Source: CAYQAJ01 sp964415245 | GTDB lineage: Bacteria > Planctomycetota > Planctomycetia > Pirellulales > Pirellulaceae | Assembly: GCA_964415245.1 (NCBI GenBank) | Contig: CAYQAJ010000042.1 | Coordinates: 1-25,228 of the forward strand | Direction of reading: 5' to 3' | Length of the DNA: 25,228 bases | In this document: one piece after another, positions 24,257-25,228 of the stretch | Layout of the letters: each line of letters starts with the position of its first letter | How positions within the stretch are numbered: the stretch's first letter is position 1 | Translations under genes and position numbers: made by a program | The notes under the pieces: model-generated | Databases searched by the model: none | Told to the model about the DNA's origin: nothing | The model's input: only the letters and a program-made list of their open reading frames with translations

Positions 24257-25228
24257 ATGGTCCGCACTCCCGTTTACATGGATAACCACGCCACCACGCG
24301 GGTCGATCCGCGCGTGGTGGCGGCAATGCTGCCGTATTTTGACGCGCGGTACGGTAACGCGGGCAGCACGAGCCACCCGTTCGGCTGGGAGGCCAAGGAA
24401 GCTGTCGACGCGGCCCGAGCTTCGATCGCTGCCGCAATCGGCGCTTCCGAGCGCGAGATCGTCGTCACCAGCGGCGCCACCGAGAGCAACAACTTGGCGA
24501 TTCGCGGCGCCGCGGAGCGCCGCCGCCGTCGCGGCGACCACATCGTCAGCGTCGCCACCGAACACAAAGCCGTGCTCGACCCGCTGGCAAGGCTCGCGCG
24601 TCGCGACTTCGACGTCACGCTCTTGCCCGTCGAGCAGGCAGGCAGCCCGATCGCGGGGCGTATCACGGCGGGCCAGGTTGCCGACGCCATCCGCGACGAT
24701 ACGCTGCTGGTCTCGGTGATGCTGGCCAACAACGAGATCGGCGTGTTGCAGCCCGTGGCCGAGATCGGTGCGGTCTGCAAAGAGCGCGGCGTGCTGTTTC
24801 ACTGCGACGCCACGCAGGCGGTTGGAAAAGTCCCGGTCGATGTCGAACGGCTGCAGGTCGACCTGATGAGTTTCTCGGCCCACAAGATCTACGGGCCAAA
24901 AGGGATGGGTGCACTGTACGTGCGGCGGCGGCCTTTGCAGCCTCGCCTCGAACCGCAGATTGATGGCGGAGGCCAGGAAGGGGGCCTCCGCAGCGGCACG
25001 CTCAATGTGCCGGGAATCGTCGGTCTGGCCGAGGCGCTGCGGCTTTGTCTTGACGAAATGCCACAGGAAAGCCAGCGGCTGGCCACCCTGCGAAATCGGC
25101 TTTACGAGGGGCTATGTGCCGAGGTTCCCGACGTCGAACTGAACGGGCCGGTGCTCGATGACCCCTCGCTTCGCCTGCCGGGCAACCTCAATTGCAGCTT
25201 CTCCTACGTCGACGGCGAAGCGCTGATG
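24257..25228 (+). CDS. Cysteine desulfurase (IscS/NifS family), 3'-truncated by window end
   Basis: 324 codons are visible from the ATG at 24257 (MVRTPVYMDNHATTRVDPRV) and the frame runs on past 25228. An in-frame ATG at 24227 is less likely because MDNHATT is the family's N-terminal signature. PLP-binding residues appear in order: VVTSGATESNNLAI, ATEHKAVLDPL, ANNEIGVLQPV, CDATQAVGKVPVDV, then the Schiff-base lysine in SFSAHKIYGPKGMGALYVRR (about 215), GGGQEGGLRSGTLNVPGIVG and SYVDGEAL. The catalytic Cys loop would lie beyond the window. The enzyme removes sulfur from L-cysteine as a persulfide for Fe-S clusters and tRNA thiolation. IscU and other isc/suf genes are not visible, so iscS versus nifS cannot be fixed. 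Confidence 0.93.
   Translation, partial: MVRTPVYMDNHATTRVDPRVVAAMLPYFDARYGNAGSTSHPFGWEAKEAVDAARASIAAAIGASEREIVVTSGATESNNLAIRGAAERRRRRGDHIVSVATEHKAVLDPLARLARRDFDVTLLPVEQAGSPIAGRITAGQVADAIRDDTLLVSVMLANNEIGVLQPVAEIGAVCKERGVLFHCDATQAVGKVPVDVERLQVDLMSFSAHKIYGPKGMGALYVRRRPLQPRLEPQIDGGGQEGGLRSGTLNVPGIVGLAEALRLCLDEMPQESQRLATLRNRLYEGLCAEVPDVELNGPVLDDPSLRLPGNLNCSFSYVDGEALM

Overview
The window is about 25.2 kb of high-GC DNA, roughly 60-65% by eye, with strong third-position GC in the coding regions. The gene content fits a planctomycete of the Pirellulales type: SH3-like and pentapeptide proteins, a SbcC/YhaN-like ATPase with a D-x-H phosphoesterase, a cytoplasmic ScpA beginning MSFRVDLDIFRGPLDLLLY, and many start sites without a Shine-Dalgarno. 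The lineage is inferred from protein style; there is no rRNA or other marker here to prove it. No rRNA, tRNA, CRISPR array or transposase gene was recognised.

Layout. 1-2.1 kb: a truncated HEAT-repeat protein (+) converging on scpA (-). 2.1-3.0 kb: a long stretch without a gene, holding one good extended -10 promoter. 3.0-7.05 kb (+): a pentapeptide-repeat protein, then ilvN and ilvC (branched-chain amino acid synthesis), an SH3-like small protein, a radical SAM protein and a two-helix membrane protein. The last three are tightly packed with ATGA-type overlaps. 7.05-9.4 kb: a thiamine diphosphate 2-oxo acid decarboxylase of the pyruvate/indolepyruvate decarboxylase type, flanked on both sides by copies of one hairpin repeat. 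9.4-10.9 kb: an accessory-looking patch with a small unknown gene (-) and a lower-GC unknown gene (+).

11.0-15.1 kb (-): a three-gene envelope set of a polytopic GT-C-like membrane protein, a DPM1/ArnC-type glycosyltransferase and a UPF0104/LPG-synthase-like membrane protein, probably making or moving lipid-linked sugars. 15.4-18.2 kb (+): an AI-2E/PerM family transporter and a disordered, tail-anchored exported protein. 18.3-23.3 kb (-): an overlapping phosphoesterase/ATPase pair resembling SbcD-SbcC (YhaO-YhaN), where the phosphoesterase has lost several expected metal and catalytic residues. 23.5-25.2 kb (+): a Nudix-box protein and a cysteine desulfurase running off the window.

The strongest unexplained signal is the pair of hairpin repeats at 7099-7198 and 9215-9358. 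Their outer stems differ at five positions and all five differences are compensated on the other arm. An identical inner core, two conserved T-T mismatches and a conserved 8-nt one-sided bulge are kept, and the right copy supplies the decarboxylase stop codon. Next are the apparently inactivated nuclease of the SbcCD-like pair, the ilvN-ilvC leader structures, a recurring TGnTAnnnT extended -10 motif, and the long untranslated region before the pentapeptide gene.
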